Assembly: GCA_040391605.1 (NCBI GenBank)
Contig: JBEBXK010000001.1
Span: 62,001 to 126,000 of the forward strand
Length of the DNA: 64,000 nt
Reading direction: 5' to 3'
Origin: Vulgatibacter incomptus_A
GTDB taxonomy: Bacteria; Myxococcota; Myxococcia; Myxococcales; Vulgatibacteraceae
Below, piece after piece: positions 7,401 to 15,361 of this stretch. Under the pieces are notes generated by a model. That model worked only from the letters and a program-made list of their open reading frames with translations. It did no database searches and had not been told where the DNA came from. The first letter of the stretch is position 1. Each line of letters starts with the position of its first letter. Both the position numbers and the translations under genes were made by a program.

Positions 7401-10274
7401 GTCGTAGGGAGCGGCTGGGTCTCCTGGCAGCGAGGCGACACCGATCGGATCGAGTTGGTAGCCGATCGGCAGAGCTACGAGCCGGGAGAGACGGCGCGGC
7501 TCCTGGTGAAGAGCCCCTTCCCCGAGGTGGACGCGCTGTTGACGGTGGAGCGCGAGGGCGTGATCTCCCATCGCAAGCTGCGCCTCGAAGGGAACGCGAG
7601 CACCCTGGAGGTCCCCATCGACGAGTCGATGGTCCCCAACGTCTTCGTAAGCGTGCTCCTCTCACGGGGGCGGGTCGAGGCAGACAGCGCAGAGGGGGGG
7701 GAGGATCCCGGACGGCCGTCGATCCGCCTGGGCTACGCCGAGCTCCGGGTGGAGAAGCGCTCCAAGCGGCTGCAGGTGGAGTTGACGCCGGACGCAGCCG
7801 AGAAGCGGCCCGGCGACAAGGTGCGGGTGGAGCTACAGGTGCGGGATCATCAGGGCAAGGGCGCCGCCGCCGAGGTGGCGGTCTGGGCCGTGGACGAGGG
7901 GGTGCTTCGCCTCACCGGCTACGAGATCCCCGATCCGGTGGAGGCGATCCATCCGCCGAGGGGGCTCTCGGTGCAGGTGGGCGAGCCGCTGATCCACCTG
8001 GTGCAGCGGCAGCTCTACGGAGAAAAGGGCGAGAGCGCGGGCGGCGGCGGCGGCGACTCCGCCGGGGCGGGCTTCCGCTCGGACTTCAAGACCACCGTCC
8101 TCTTCGCGCCGGAGGTTCGCACCGACGCCCAGGGACGGGCGCAGGTGGAGTTCTCGCTGCCGGACAACCTCACCACCTATCGGATCATGGCGATGGCGAT
8201 CACCGACGGCGATCGCTTCGGCACGGGGCAGGGGCAGATCCAGGTGTCGAAGCCGCTGCTGGCGCTGCCGGCGCTGCCGCGCTTCGCCAGAGTGGGCGAC
8301 GAGTTCGAGGCAGGCGTGGTGATCCACGCCAACGGGATCGAGCGGGCGGAGGTGCAGGTGAAGGCCTCGGCGGAGGGCGCGGTGCTCGAGGGCGCGCGAT
8401 CGACGTCGACCCTCATCGCAAAGGGGCAGCCGCGGGAGGTGCGCTTTCGCTTCGCGGCGAAGGCGGCGGGAATCGCCACCTTGCGCTTCAGCGTGGAGGG
8501 CGCCGGAGAGCGAGACGGGGTGGAGCAAGAGATCCCCATCCACCTGCCGGTGGCGATGGAGGCAGTGGCGGCCTACGGCGACACGGTCGATGAGCGGCTG
8601 GAGGCCTTCGCGCCCCCAGGCGGGATGATGCCGGGGCAGGGAGGCGTGGAGCTCAGCTTCTCCTCGACGATCCTTGGTGGCTTCGACGAGAATATGAGGC
8701 AGCTCGTCGACTACCCCTACGGCTGCCTGGAGCAGCAGGCCTCCCGGCTGGTCCCCTTCGTGGCGCTCCGTGAGATGTCAGGGCGGTTCGGCACGCCGTG
8801 GCAGAGTGAAGCGGCCCGGAGCTGGATCGGAGACGAGACCCTCGCCACGCGGGGAAGCACGGATCCCGACACGGTGGTCCGCGAGACCGTCCGCGCCATC
8901 GAGAAGCTCCAGAACCACGACGGCGGCTACCGTTACTGGTCGTCGTCCGGCTGCTCGGCCCATTTCGCCTCGGCCTACGCGGTGCTCAGCCTCGCTCGAG
9001 CGAAGGAGGTGGGCTATCCGGTGGACGCCAAGGGCTTCGCCAGGGGGCAGGCCTTCCTGGCCAACGAGGTTGCAGCGGGCGGATGCGAGCGCTGTGGCTG
9101 GGGCTGCGAGCCTGCCGATGATACGACCCGCGTCTTCGCGCTCTATACCTTGGCGCGCACCGGCGCCCCGCTGCCCTCGTACTATGGGGAGCTGGTGAAG
9201 GCGCGGAGCTCGCTGCCACTCTTCGCCCGGGCGATGCTCACCGACGCCCTCTTCGTGGGCAAGGGAGACAGGCGCCAGGCGCAGCAGCTCCTGGACGAGC
9301 TCCTCGGCTACGCCAAGGAGAGCGCCCAGGAGGTCCACTTCGAGGAGGTCGATTCCCGGCAGTTCGCGTCGCTCTGGTCCTCGGACACCCGAACCACCGC
9401 GCTGGTGCTGCAGACCCTCGCCACCGTCTCGCCGGACCATCCCTACGTGGCCAAGATGGGCCGTTACCTCGGCACGGTCCGGGGGAGGGATGGCCGCTAT
9501 CGCAACACCCAGGAGGCGGCCTTCGCGCTGATGGCCCTCTCGGAGGTCAGCCGGACCAAGGAGCGTGTGAGCCCCGACTTCACCGCCAGCGTGCGCCTCG
9601 GAGAGAGGGAGCTGCTCTCCACCCGCTTCCTGGGACGATCGATGAGCATGGAGAAGGCCGAGCTCGCCGTGGATCGGCTGGGGGGCGGCGGGCAGCTCTC
9701 CTTCCGCAAGGAGGGTGAGGGGGTGCTCTACTACGGCGCGCTCCTCCGCTACGCGCCGGCGACGATGCCGACCAAGCCCCTCGATCGCGGGATCACGGTG
9801 CAGCGCTGGTTCGAGCCCTACACAGGTGGCGGACAGATCCGCGAACTCCTGGCGGGGGAGCTGGTCCGGGTGAAGGTGCGGATCGCCACGGCACAGGAGC
9901 GTCACTTTGGGGTGATCTCGGTGCCGCTGCCTGCCGGGCTGGAGGCGGTGGACACCTCGCTGGCCAGCACCGCCGCCCTGCCGGAGCCCGCGGAGGACGA
10001 ATCGACGGGCGAGGACGAGGCCTCCAACCCTTGGGCCACTCGCTTCTTCAGCCCCTTCCATCACGTGGAGCGTCGGGACGATCGGGTGGTCTTCTTCGCC
10101 GATCGCCTCCCCCCGGGGATCCACGTCACCAGCTTCATCGCAAGGGCCACCACCCCCGGTGACTTCGTCCTTCAGCCTGCCCACGCCGAGGAGATGTACG
10201 CGCCGGAGGTCTTCGGCCGCTCCGACGGGGGCAGGATCGTGGTGGTCGATCGCGCCGAGGTCGCCGAGAGATAG
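4422..10274 (+). CDS. Alpha-2-macroglobulin family protein (large, YfhM-like)
   Basis: A 1950-residue protein with an N-terminal signal and a Cys at 33 after AGTA (an imperfect lipobox), so probably a periplasmic lipoprotein. A long series of macroglobulin beta domains is followed by a Gly/Ser-rich segment near residue 1205, then the thioester motif PYGCLEQQ with Cys1435 and Gln1438, then an alpha/alpha toroid (GGYRYW...) and a C-terminal receptor-like domain. In bacteria these trap attacking proteases through a bait region and covalent thioester capture. The next gene, encoding PBP1C, starts directly after the stop codon, the same pairing as E. coli yfhM-pbpC, where the two are thought to defend and repair the envelope. 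GAGGAC precedes the ATG. High confidence in family; target proteases unknown. Confidence 0.93.
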   Translation: MPAASKPPALRRPSLRAALLLATVATAVAGTACGGCGGQTTDVTGEEGRRLEPLPEAPPLDVEPLAVPGAGGALAVVVARPMGAAPGAMAPTITFSKPMIALGGVEEERALPPPATIDPPIPGVWRWLGSASVELIPDGPVPFSTRFHVEVPAGLTAVDGSKLKEAYRWEFTTPGPRVVSIDPAPGDRWLEASTIFSIRFDQPVADPAAHIRVEVEGQGELPLRLVREVEIGKEEQQQMEAAASARDRSILPVPSRDLLYELEARLPLDRGLELVIDGALRGKEGTLTLGDTMRHGYRSHGSMQILGAEGCFWKGERCSWGPLVLATSNVAEMESLRSRLTIEPAVALDWENAFARKPNRWEKRSEAYVVIPGAFRPGTTYALRIAAGVKDEFGGSAPAFEGELRLDDREASLDPGARVALIESGGDGALPVQTVNLRRMDVSLWSLSPSQAAVALRSWNLPSTNPDRRLELDVSSAKNATKWSPVKVGEVFAPGARTGIFAARFESAEKADRYPPEVIGQVTDFAVHSKLGATAGLVWVTRLSTGDSVAGAALSLFDWGGERRWQGRTDAEGMAQIPGLDELIPTDEPGRWSVGRYAMVAAEKDGEIGVTASHWNAGLGPWAFGIGSDWGGKVPDGLGLIFAERGIYRPGDTAHLKGLVRFRRMGEIHTPPKGTKVKVVVSDPKGDELVSRELESSDHGTFFLDVELGREVPLGTFSVEARMEIEGEPLLRFGEFRVEEYRAPQFRVDLSVEPQALIAGEPATGSVLARYLFGGAMAESKVRWSLIRKGGSFTPPGYEAFTFGSNTWWWDDGEPVPSREVIGSGEGLTGPLGELTLDLGTSQAPGEKPYDYTLEAEVADVNRQRVAARTSYVVHPAAAYAGVRTTSPGFPQVGAPMAIELVAVRPDGSRAAGSKIHLEVKRREWKSIQKKGVGGQWFTISEPVEEAVFSCDVVTGDDASSCAFEPAAPGLHVLEAVLVDSAGRRQTTRDSRYVVGSGWVSWQRGDTDRIELVADRQSYEPGETARLLVKSPFPEVDALLTVEREGVISHRKLRLEGNASTLEVPIDESMVPNVFVSVLLSRGRVEADSAEGGEDPGRPSIRLGYAELRVEKRSKRLQVELTPDAAEKRPGDKVRVELQVRDHQGKGAAAEVAVWAVDEGVLRLTGYEIPDPVEAIHPPRGLSVQVGEPLIHLVQRQLYGEKGESAGGGGGDSAGAGFRSDFKTTVLFAPEVRTDAQGRAQVEFSLPDNLTTYRIMAMAITDGDRFGTGQGQIQVSKPLLALPALPRFARVGDEFEAGVVIHANGIERAEVQVKASAEGAVLEGARSTSTLIAKGQPREVRFRFAAKAAGIATLRFSVEGAGERDGVEQEIPIHLPVAMEAVAAYGDTVDERLEAFAPPGGMMPGQGGVELSFSSTILGGFDENMRQLVDYPYGCLEQQASRLVPFVALREMSGRFGTPWQSEAARSWIGDETLATRGSTDPDTVVRETVRAIEKLQNHDGGYRYWSSSGCSAHFASAYAVLSLARAKEVGYPVDAKGFARGQAFLANEVAAGGCERCGWGCEPADDTTRVFALYTLARTGAPLPSYYGELVKARSSLPLFARAMLTDALFVGKGDRRQAQQLLDELLGYAKESAQEVHFEEVDSRQFASLWSSDTRTTALVLQTLATVSPDHPYVAKMGRYLGTVRGRDGRYRNTQEAAFALMALSEVSRTKERVSPDFTASVRLGERELLSTRFLGRSMSMEKAELAVDRLGGGGQLSFRKEGEGVLYYGALLRYAPATMPTKPLDRGITVQRWFEPYTGGGQIRELLAGELVRVKVRIATAQERHFGVISVPLPAGLEAVDTSLASTAALPEPAEDESTGEDEASNPWATRFFSPFHHVERRDDRVVFFADRLPPGIHVTSFIARATTPGDFVLQPAHAEEMYAPEVFGRSDGGRIVVVDRAEVAER

Positions 10275-12806
10275 GTGTCGGCCATCTCTGCCAGGAGAGA
10301 AGCTCGCACCCTGCGTATCGTCGCCCCGGCGATCTGGCGATGGTTCGCCTCGGCTGGGCGTAGGGGAAGATCAGGCACGCGTGGGTTGGGCAGGGGTGGG
10401 GGACGGCGCTTCCGCGAAGGCTCTTCTCGGCGCACCGTGAGAGCACTCTTCCGATGGCTGATGAGAGGCGTCGTCGGAAGCGCGCTGGTCGGCGGCGTCG
10501 CGGTGACGCTCTTCGTGGCGTGGCCGTTGCCGGAGGGGCTGCTCGATCGGGAGGCGATGACGTCGATTCGATTCACGGATCGGGAGGGCGGTCTGCTGCG
10601 GGAGCTGCGGTCGCGGGAGGACGGCAGAGCGGTGCCGCTACCGGCCGGAGAGATCCCGTCGCTGGTGCGGCGAGCCTTCCTCGCCGCCGAGGATCATCGC
10701 TTCGAGCTTCATCCGGGGGTGGATCCGATCGCCATCGTGGGCGCGGCCCGGAGAAACCTCGCGGCGGGACGGATCATCGCGGGGGCGTCCACCATCACCC
10801 AGCAGCTCGCCAGGCGGCTCATCCCCAGGGAGCGGAGCTTCTCCGGGAAGGCGATGGAGGCGCTCTGGGCCCTACGTCTTCACGCCCACCTGCCTCGGGA
10901 GCGGATCCTCCTCGAGTACCTGGATCGGGTCCCCTTGGGGAACTCGACCTTCGGGGTGGAGGCAGCGGCGCAGCTCTACTTCGGCAGGCCCGCAGCGAGG
11001 CTCTCCATCGGGCAGGCAGCGCTCCTGGCAGGGATGGCGCGGGCGCCGGCCCGCCTCGATCCCCATCGACGGCCCGAGGCGGCGCTGGCCCGGATGCGGA
11101 CGATCCTCCATCGGATGGAGGCGCTCGAACTCCTCACGCCGGAGGAGGCGAGGGTGGCGGGCCAGGCGCCGCTCGATCGGGTGCCGGCGGCCAGGGCCTT
11201 CGAGGCGCCCCATCTGATGTCCGAGCTGGCCAGCTCGCTGGCAGCTCTTGGATTGGAGCCGGCGGTGCGGGTGGAGACCACCCTCGACGCCGCCCTCCAG
11301 GCAGACGTCGAGGCCGCGGTCCGGGAGGAGCTCGCGGCGCTGGAGGCCCATCGGGTGGGGCAGGCCGCGGTGGTGGTGGTGGACAACGCCAGCGGTGAGA
11401 TCCTGGCCTACGTGGGCTCGGCCGATTTTTTCGACGAGGAGGGCCAGGGGCAAAACGACGGGGTCCGGGCGCTGCGTCAGCCGGGGAGCGCCCTCAAGCC
11501 TTTCGTCTACGGCCTGGCCCTCGCCGACGGGAAGACCGCCGCCTCGGTGCTCTCGGATGTGGAGGTCCATCTGGCGACCCCCTCCGGCGACTACGTGCCG
11601 AAGAACTACGATCGGCGCACCCACGGGCCGGTGCGGCTGCGGGCGGCGCTGGCCAGCAGCTACAACGTGCCGGCGGTGCGGATCGCCGAGGAGGTGGGCG
11701 CCGATCGCGCGCTGGGTGTCCTGCATGGCGCGGGCTTCGATTCGCTCCAAGAGGATCCCGCCCACTATGGGGTGGGCATCGTCTTGGGCAACGGCGACGT
11801 GAGCCTGCGGGAGCTGGCCAGGGCGTATCGGGGCCTGGCACGCGGTGGCGTGGCGGGCCCGCTCCGCGAGGTGCGCAGGGCCTGGGACGCCTCGGGCAGG
11901 CGTCTGCTCGTGGGCTCGGAGCGCGACGAGTCGCGCTTCCTCCCCGAGGATGTGACGGCCCTGCTCACCGACATCCTCTCGGACGAGGGGGCGCGGAGCC
12001 CGGGCTTCGGATTGGACAACGCCCTGCGGCTGCCGTTCCCGGTCGCGGCGAAGACCGGGACCAGCCGCGCCTACATCGATAATTGGGCCGCGGGCTTCAC
12101 CAGAGAGCGCACGGTGGCGGTCTGGGTCGGGAACTTCGATGGCAGGCCGATGCGCGGCGTCTCGGGGATCACTGGGGCCGGCCCCTTGTTTCGCCAGGTG
12201 ATGATCCGGGCCATGCGGGGGATCTCGCCGGCGCCCCTCGTCGATCGGGAGCGCTTTCACGAGCTTTCGATCTGCCCGCTCTCCGGCGGGCAGGCAGGGC
12301 CCGGATGTGAAGGCGCCATTCACGAGATCTTCCTGCCGGGGACCGAGCCCACCCACCGCTGTCCGATGCATGGCCTCGTCTCGGTCGATCGGGCGACCGG
12401 GGCGCCGGCATCCTGCGGGGCGCCAGGCTCGGCCCTGATCCCTGCCTTGGACGTAGGCCCCGGCTTCTACGGCTGGGCCTCGGCCGAGGGCTTGGGCGCC
12501 GGCCCGATCGCGAGATGCGACGACGGGCCGCGGGCCGAGGGCCACGCTCGGATCCTCCTCCCGGCGGATGGAGACGAGTACCTCCTCGATCCGGGGCTGC
12601 CGGTAGGATCCCAGTCGATCCCGATCCGGATCGTGGCCCCCGCTGGCGCCATCGCCCTCGAGCTGCGAACGGAGGATGGGGCGATCGTCCCGCTCTCTCC
12701 ACCCTTCACCGCTCGTCTCCCCGCCCGGCGAGGCAGCCGGCGGGCCGAACTCTGGCTGCCGGACGGAGACGCACCCCTCGCCAGCTCCCGCTTCGTGGTC
12801 CATTAG
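10275..12806 (+). CDS. pbpC: Penicillin-binding protein 1C (bifunctional peptidoglycan synthase)
   Basis: 843 residues in this frame. A membrane helix lies at about residues 65-85. The GT51 glycosyltransferase domain has AEDHRFE (catalytic Glu139) and GASTITQQLARRL. The transpeptidase domain has SALK (Ser405, Lys408), SYN (462-464) and KTGT (from Lys593). A C-terminal BiPBP_C-type beta domain follows, with a Cys-containing linker (CPLSGG, CEGAIHE, CPMH). It polymerises and cross-links peptidoglycan at the inner membrane. The GTG at 10275 directly follows the macroglobulin stop; the first 54 residues are Arg/Gly-rich and unlike the family, and GTG 10437 or ATG 10461 just before the membrane helix are credible alternatives. 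Confidence 0.93.
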   Translation: MSAISARREARTLRIVAPAIWRWFASAGRRGRSGTRGLGRGGGRRFREGSSRRTVRALFRWLMRGVVGSALVGGVAVTLFVAWPLPEGLLDREAMTSIRFTDREGGLLRELRSREDGRAVPLPAGEIPSLVRRAFLAAEDHRFELHPGVDPIAIVGAARRNLAAGRIIAGASTITQQLARRLIPRERSFSGKAMEALWALRLHAHLPRERILLEYLDRVPLGNSTFGVEAAAQLYFGRPAARLSIGQAALLAGMARAPARLDPHRRPEAALARMRTILHRMEALELLTPEEARVAGQAPLDRVPAARAFEAPHLMSELASSLAALGLEPAVRVETTLDAALQADVEAAVREELAALEAHRVGQAAVVVVDNASGEILAYVGSADFFDEEGQGQNDGVRALRQPGSALKPFVYGLALADGKTAASVLSDVEVHLATPSGDYVPKNYDRRTHGPVRLRAALASSYNVPAVRIAEEVGADRALGVLHGAGFDSLQEDPAHYGVGIVLGNGDVSLRELARAYRGLARGGVAGPLREVRRAWDASGRRLLVGSERDESRFLPEDVTALLTDILSDEGARSPGFGLDNALRLPFPVAAKTGTSRAYIDNWAAGFTRERTVAVWVGNFDGRPMRGVSGITGAGPLFRQVMIRAMRGISPAPLVDRERFHELSICPLSGGQAGPGCEGAIHEIFLPGTEPTHRCPMHGLVSVDRATGAPASCGAPGSALIPALDVGPGFYGWASAEGLGAGPIARCDDGPRAEGHARILLPADGDEYLLDPGLPVGSQSIPIRIVAPAGAIALELRTEDGAIVPLSPPFTARLPARRGSRRAELWLPDGDAPLASSRFVVH

Positions 12807-13043
12807 CAGGGTCTCCAGAAATCTACTGCGCACCCCGACCGCTTCGTCGGATCTGCGCTCCGATGCTCACGCACGCGAGCCGAGGCGAGCCAACGGCAAG
12901 AGGGCCCTTTGCGCGCAGCGCAGGTGAGAGAATCGCCTCCGCCTTGGCGGGGGTGACTCTCTCACAGGCCCTGGTGTGCGCTCCGCTTCGGTGCTCGATC
13001 CGCCTCGCATTTGGGGCGCTCGCTATGATTTCTGAAGACCCTG
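12807..13043. repeat. Palindromic dispersed element, copy 1 (composite)
   Basis: The outer inverted repeat CAGGGTCTCCAGAAATC (12807-12823) pairs with GATTTCTGAAGACCCTG (13027-13043) with one mismatch. Inside lies the core at 12875-12974: GCGAGCCGAGGCGAGCC, then TGCGCGCAGCGCAGGTGA, then a hairpin closing with CTCTCACAGGCC. It starts on the base after the pbpC stop codon. Confidence 0.8.
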
Positions 13044-13272
13044 CGACGGCAGGGGGAGGGGTCCGCGAAGCTGCGCACCCCGCTAGGGGCGAGGGGGCGG
13101 CGGGAGAGGGGGGGACGGTGGGCGGCGGGTTGCCCCTTGCGGGGAGCGTCCCAATGATCCCGATGGGACCGTGTAGGGCAGCCAACAATGAGCAAGGCCC
13201 GCAGCTCCCTCCGTTGCTCGTTCGCGCTGGTGCGCGGCGCGCATGGTCAACCATAGGTGACGGGAGGTCAAA
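13044..13272. other. Non-coding spacer upstream of membrane protein gene
   Basis: Together with the repeat at 12807-13043 this makes a 466-bp gap. It holds a G-rich purine tract (about 13055-13130) and, at its end, the GGGAGGT ribosome-binding site of the next gene. I see no coding frame with credible composition. Confidence 0.6.
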
Positions 13273-13851
13273 GTGGCAGATACAACATACAGACGAGAGG
13301 ACGTTCGAAGCGACCTGGTGGCGGCTTGGAAAGAGCCCCATCGACTGAGCCTGGCAGGCATCTTTGTCGGTGCCTTCACGGCTTTGGCGTTGGGGCTTCT
13401 CTTCATCTCGCTCGGCGTTGCCGCGGGGATCGTGAACATCAGCGCCGCGGGCCCGGCGGCAGCGGCCCACGGCTGGGTCGGCGGCGGCGTCTGGGTGCTG
13501 GTCAGCATCTTCGTGGCCAGCTACATCGGGGCGGCGGTCGGGGTCAAAGGCTCGGCTCTCACCTACCGGCGGGACGGCGGTCTCCAGGGGATGGTGACCT
13601 GGGCGCTCTCCTTCCTCTTCACGATGGTCCTGCTGGGTTCGATCGTCGCGGCGGTCATGGGCAACATGGCGGCCGCCGGTGGCGGCGGGGGCTCGTTGAA
13701 CGGCGGACCTGGCTGGTGGTTCTTCATCTCGGCCTGTGCGGGTCTGGTCGGGGGCATCTTCGGCGGCCTCTCCGGCGTGCCGGTCCATGGGGAGCACGGC
13801 AAGGAGGTCGGTGCCCGACGGTCCCACGTGCTGCGAGAGCGGGAGGTCTAG
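13273..13851 (+). CDS. Small integral membrane protein, four hydrophobic segments
   Basis: 192 residues beginning at GTG 13273, with GGGAGGT about 6 nt upstream. Four hydrophobic segments are visible at about residues 27-55, 68-92, 108-134 and 147-166, with Gly/Ala-rich helices and a glycine loop (AAAGGGGGS). N- and C-terminal ends are hydrophilic and charged. It resembles the poorly defined PhnA-like/YrzE-type membrane proteins found in many proteobacteria, but I see no diagnostic motif. It stands alone between the repeat-filled gap and the DsrE-like gene. Function unknown. Confidence 0.7.
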   Translation: MADTTYRREDVRSDLVAAWKEPHRLSLAGIFVGAFTALALGLLFISLGVAAGIVNISAAGPAAAAHGWVGGGVWVLVSIFVASYIGAAVGVKGSALTYRRDGGLQGMVTWALSFLFTMVLLGSIVAAVMGNMAAAGGGGGSLNGGPGWWFFISACAGLVGGIFGGLSGVPVHGEHGKEVGARRSHVLREREV

Positions 13852-14054
13852 CGAGCTCCGAGTTCTGCTGAACTCCGCGCCAGCGGAGCATGCGCACGAA
13901 GCGAGGCGGTCGGATGCACCACGCGTCCGGCCGTCTCTCTTTGGAGCACCGAGGTAGATCGGCGCGTTGGCGCGTCTGTCCACAGCCTGGACGCTGTCCG
14001 CTGCCCCTTCCGTCCTTGCGTCTGGAACGGGCCTCGCGTTACGTGGAAGCCCTG

Positions 14055-14456
14055 ATGCGCCCTCCACGCTCCGTCGTCCTCCAACTCCACGGGGAGTCAT
14101 TCGCCCGCCGCTACCAAGTGGTCTCGCTGGCGATCACGGCGGCCGCTGCCGGCGATGAGGTCCTCATCGTCCTCTGGTTCGACGCGCTCCGCCGCTTCGT
14201 GCAAGGAGGCTTCGATGATCCGCTCCCGGGTGAGGACGTGCTGGTGGCCGAACGTCACGCTTCGCTCGGCTTGCCGCGTCCGAGCGAGATGCTGGCGGAG
14301 GCCCGCGCCCTGGGAGCGAAGCTCGCCGCCTGTGAGACGGGCGTCCGCCTCGCCGGCCTGGAGCCCGACGAGGTCTCGCCGCTGGTCGATCGGCTCCCCG
14401 GGCTCCAAGAGATCCTCCAGGCCGCCACCGACGCCCGCTTCGCCATCTACGTCTGA
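14055..14456 (+). CDS. DsrE/DsrF-like family protein
   Basis: About 133 residues starting at ATG 14055; upstream codons in the same frame are Arg/Pro-rich and look non-coding. The sequence has the small Rossmann-like pattern of the DsrE/DsrF fold: a first strand (VVLQLHGES), a helix with RRYQVVSLAITAAAAGDEV, a second strand (LIVLWFDALRRFV), and a Cys near residue 95 (LAACETGVRLAGL) at the position where sulfur-carrier members hold their active Cys. The family handles sulfur relay or peroxide-linked functions. No sulfur genes are nearby, so the role is open. Confidence 0.65.
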   Translation: MRPPRSVVLQLHGESFARRYQVVSLAITAAAAGDEVLIVLWFDALRRFVQGGFDDPLPGEDVLVAERHASLGLPRPSEMLAEARALGAKLAACETGVRLAGLEPDEVSPLVDRLPGLQEILQAATDARFAIYV

Positions 14457-14527
14457 TCGTGCATTTTATGCCGCCGGGGCGGTAGAGTCCTTCGATTCGA
14501 GAGTCTACCGGGGGCGGAGCGACGGAC

Positions 14528-15214
14528 TTGAAGACGGCCACCTACACGGTGATGTTCACCGACATCCAGGACTTCACCGGGAGGACGAGCCGGCAGACCC
14601 GCGCCCAGAACGAGCGCTTGCTGCGGCTGCACGATGAGCTCCTCCTCCCCGTGATCCAAGGCTATCTGGGTCGGCGGGTGAAGACGATCGGCGACGCGTA
14701 CCTGGTGGTCTTTGACTCTGCTACCAGGGCCCTGGCCTGTGGGGCCGCGATCCAGGATCGACTGGCCCGCTTCAACCTCGAGGTGGAGGAGGACGAGCGG
14801 ATCGAGGTCCGGATCGCCATGAGCGCCGGCGAGGTGCGGCTGGTGCGGGGCGACGTCTTCGGCGAGGCGGTGAACATCGCCTCTCGGGTGGAGGGGCTGG
14901 CCCGCGGTGGCGAGGTCTATTTCACCGAGTCGGTCTTCCTGCTGGCGGATCGTGCCGGCTTCGATCTGGAGGATCTGGGATCCCACGAACTCAAGGGGAT
15001 CCCGGAGCGGGTGGGGATCTTCCGGCTGCGCCCCCTCGGAGGGGCCGAGCTGCCCTTCGGGGGCGACGCGCTCAATGCGCTGGATCTTCCGCCCTTCCAG
15101 CCGCGTGAGAGGGGATTCCGACGTGCGGCGCCGAAGGCCGGGCTGATGTTGGCGATGGTGGCCTTCGCGGCGTTGGGAGGCTTCGCGATGATGGCCTGGC
15201 TCGCCCCGGCTTGA
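14528..15214 (+). CDS. Class III adenylate cyclase, C-terminally membrane-anchored
   Basis: 228 residues. The catalytic domain occupies the first 175: metal-binding Asp in VMFTDIQDFTG, the purine-selecting Lys and second metal Asp in VKTIGDAYLVVF, and GDVFGEAVNIASRVE carrying the purine-contacting Asp plus the transition-state Asn and Arg. The Lys/Asp pair is the adenylate rather than guanylate type. A Pro-rich linker leads to one hydrophobic helix at about 203-225 ending the protein. No sensor domain is attached. Starts at TTG 14528. It makes cAMP from ATP with the catalytic domain presumably facing the cytoplasm. Confidence 0.87.
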   Translation: MKTATYTVMFTDIQDFTGRTSRQTRAQNERLLRLHDELLLPVIQGYLGRRVKTIGDAYLVVFDSATRALACGAAIQDRLARFNLEVEEDERIEVRIAMSAGEVRLVRGDVFGEAVNIASRVEGLARGGEVYFTESVFLLADRAGFDLEDLGSHELKGIPERVGIFRLRPLGGAELPFGGDALNALDLPPFQPRERGFRRAAPKAGLMLAMVAFAALGGFAMMAWLAPA

Positions 15215-15272
15215 GCGCTCGAGGGGAGAGATCGAGGAGAGACCTTCGTACAATGGGCATGAGAAGATCGCT

Positions 15273-15299
15273 CCCGCCTTCCGTGGGAAGACAGGCGGG
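15273..15299. terminator. Hairpin between cyclase and DUF1343 genes
   Basis: CCCGCCT (15273-15279) pairs with AGGCGGG (15293-15299); TTCC/GGAA can pair inside. It may terminate the cyclase transcript or act in the leader of the next gene; there is no T-tract. Confidence 0.4.
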
Positions 15300-15361
15300 C
15301 GCATCGCTTCCACTTGGCGCTGGGGAGATCGCCATGGGTTTGAGTAAGTGAGGTGCATACA

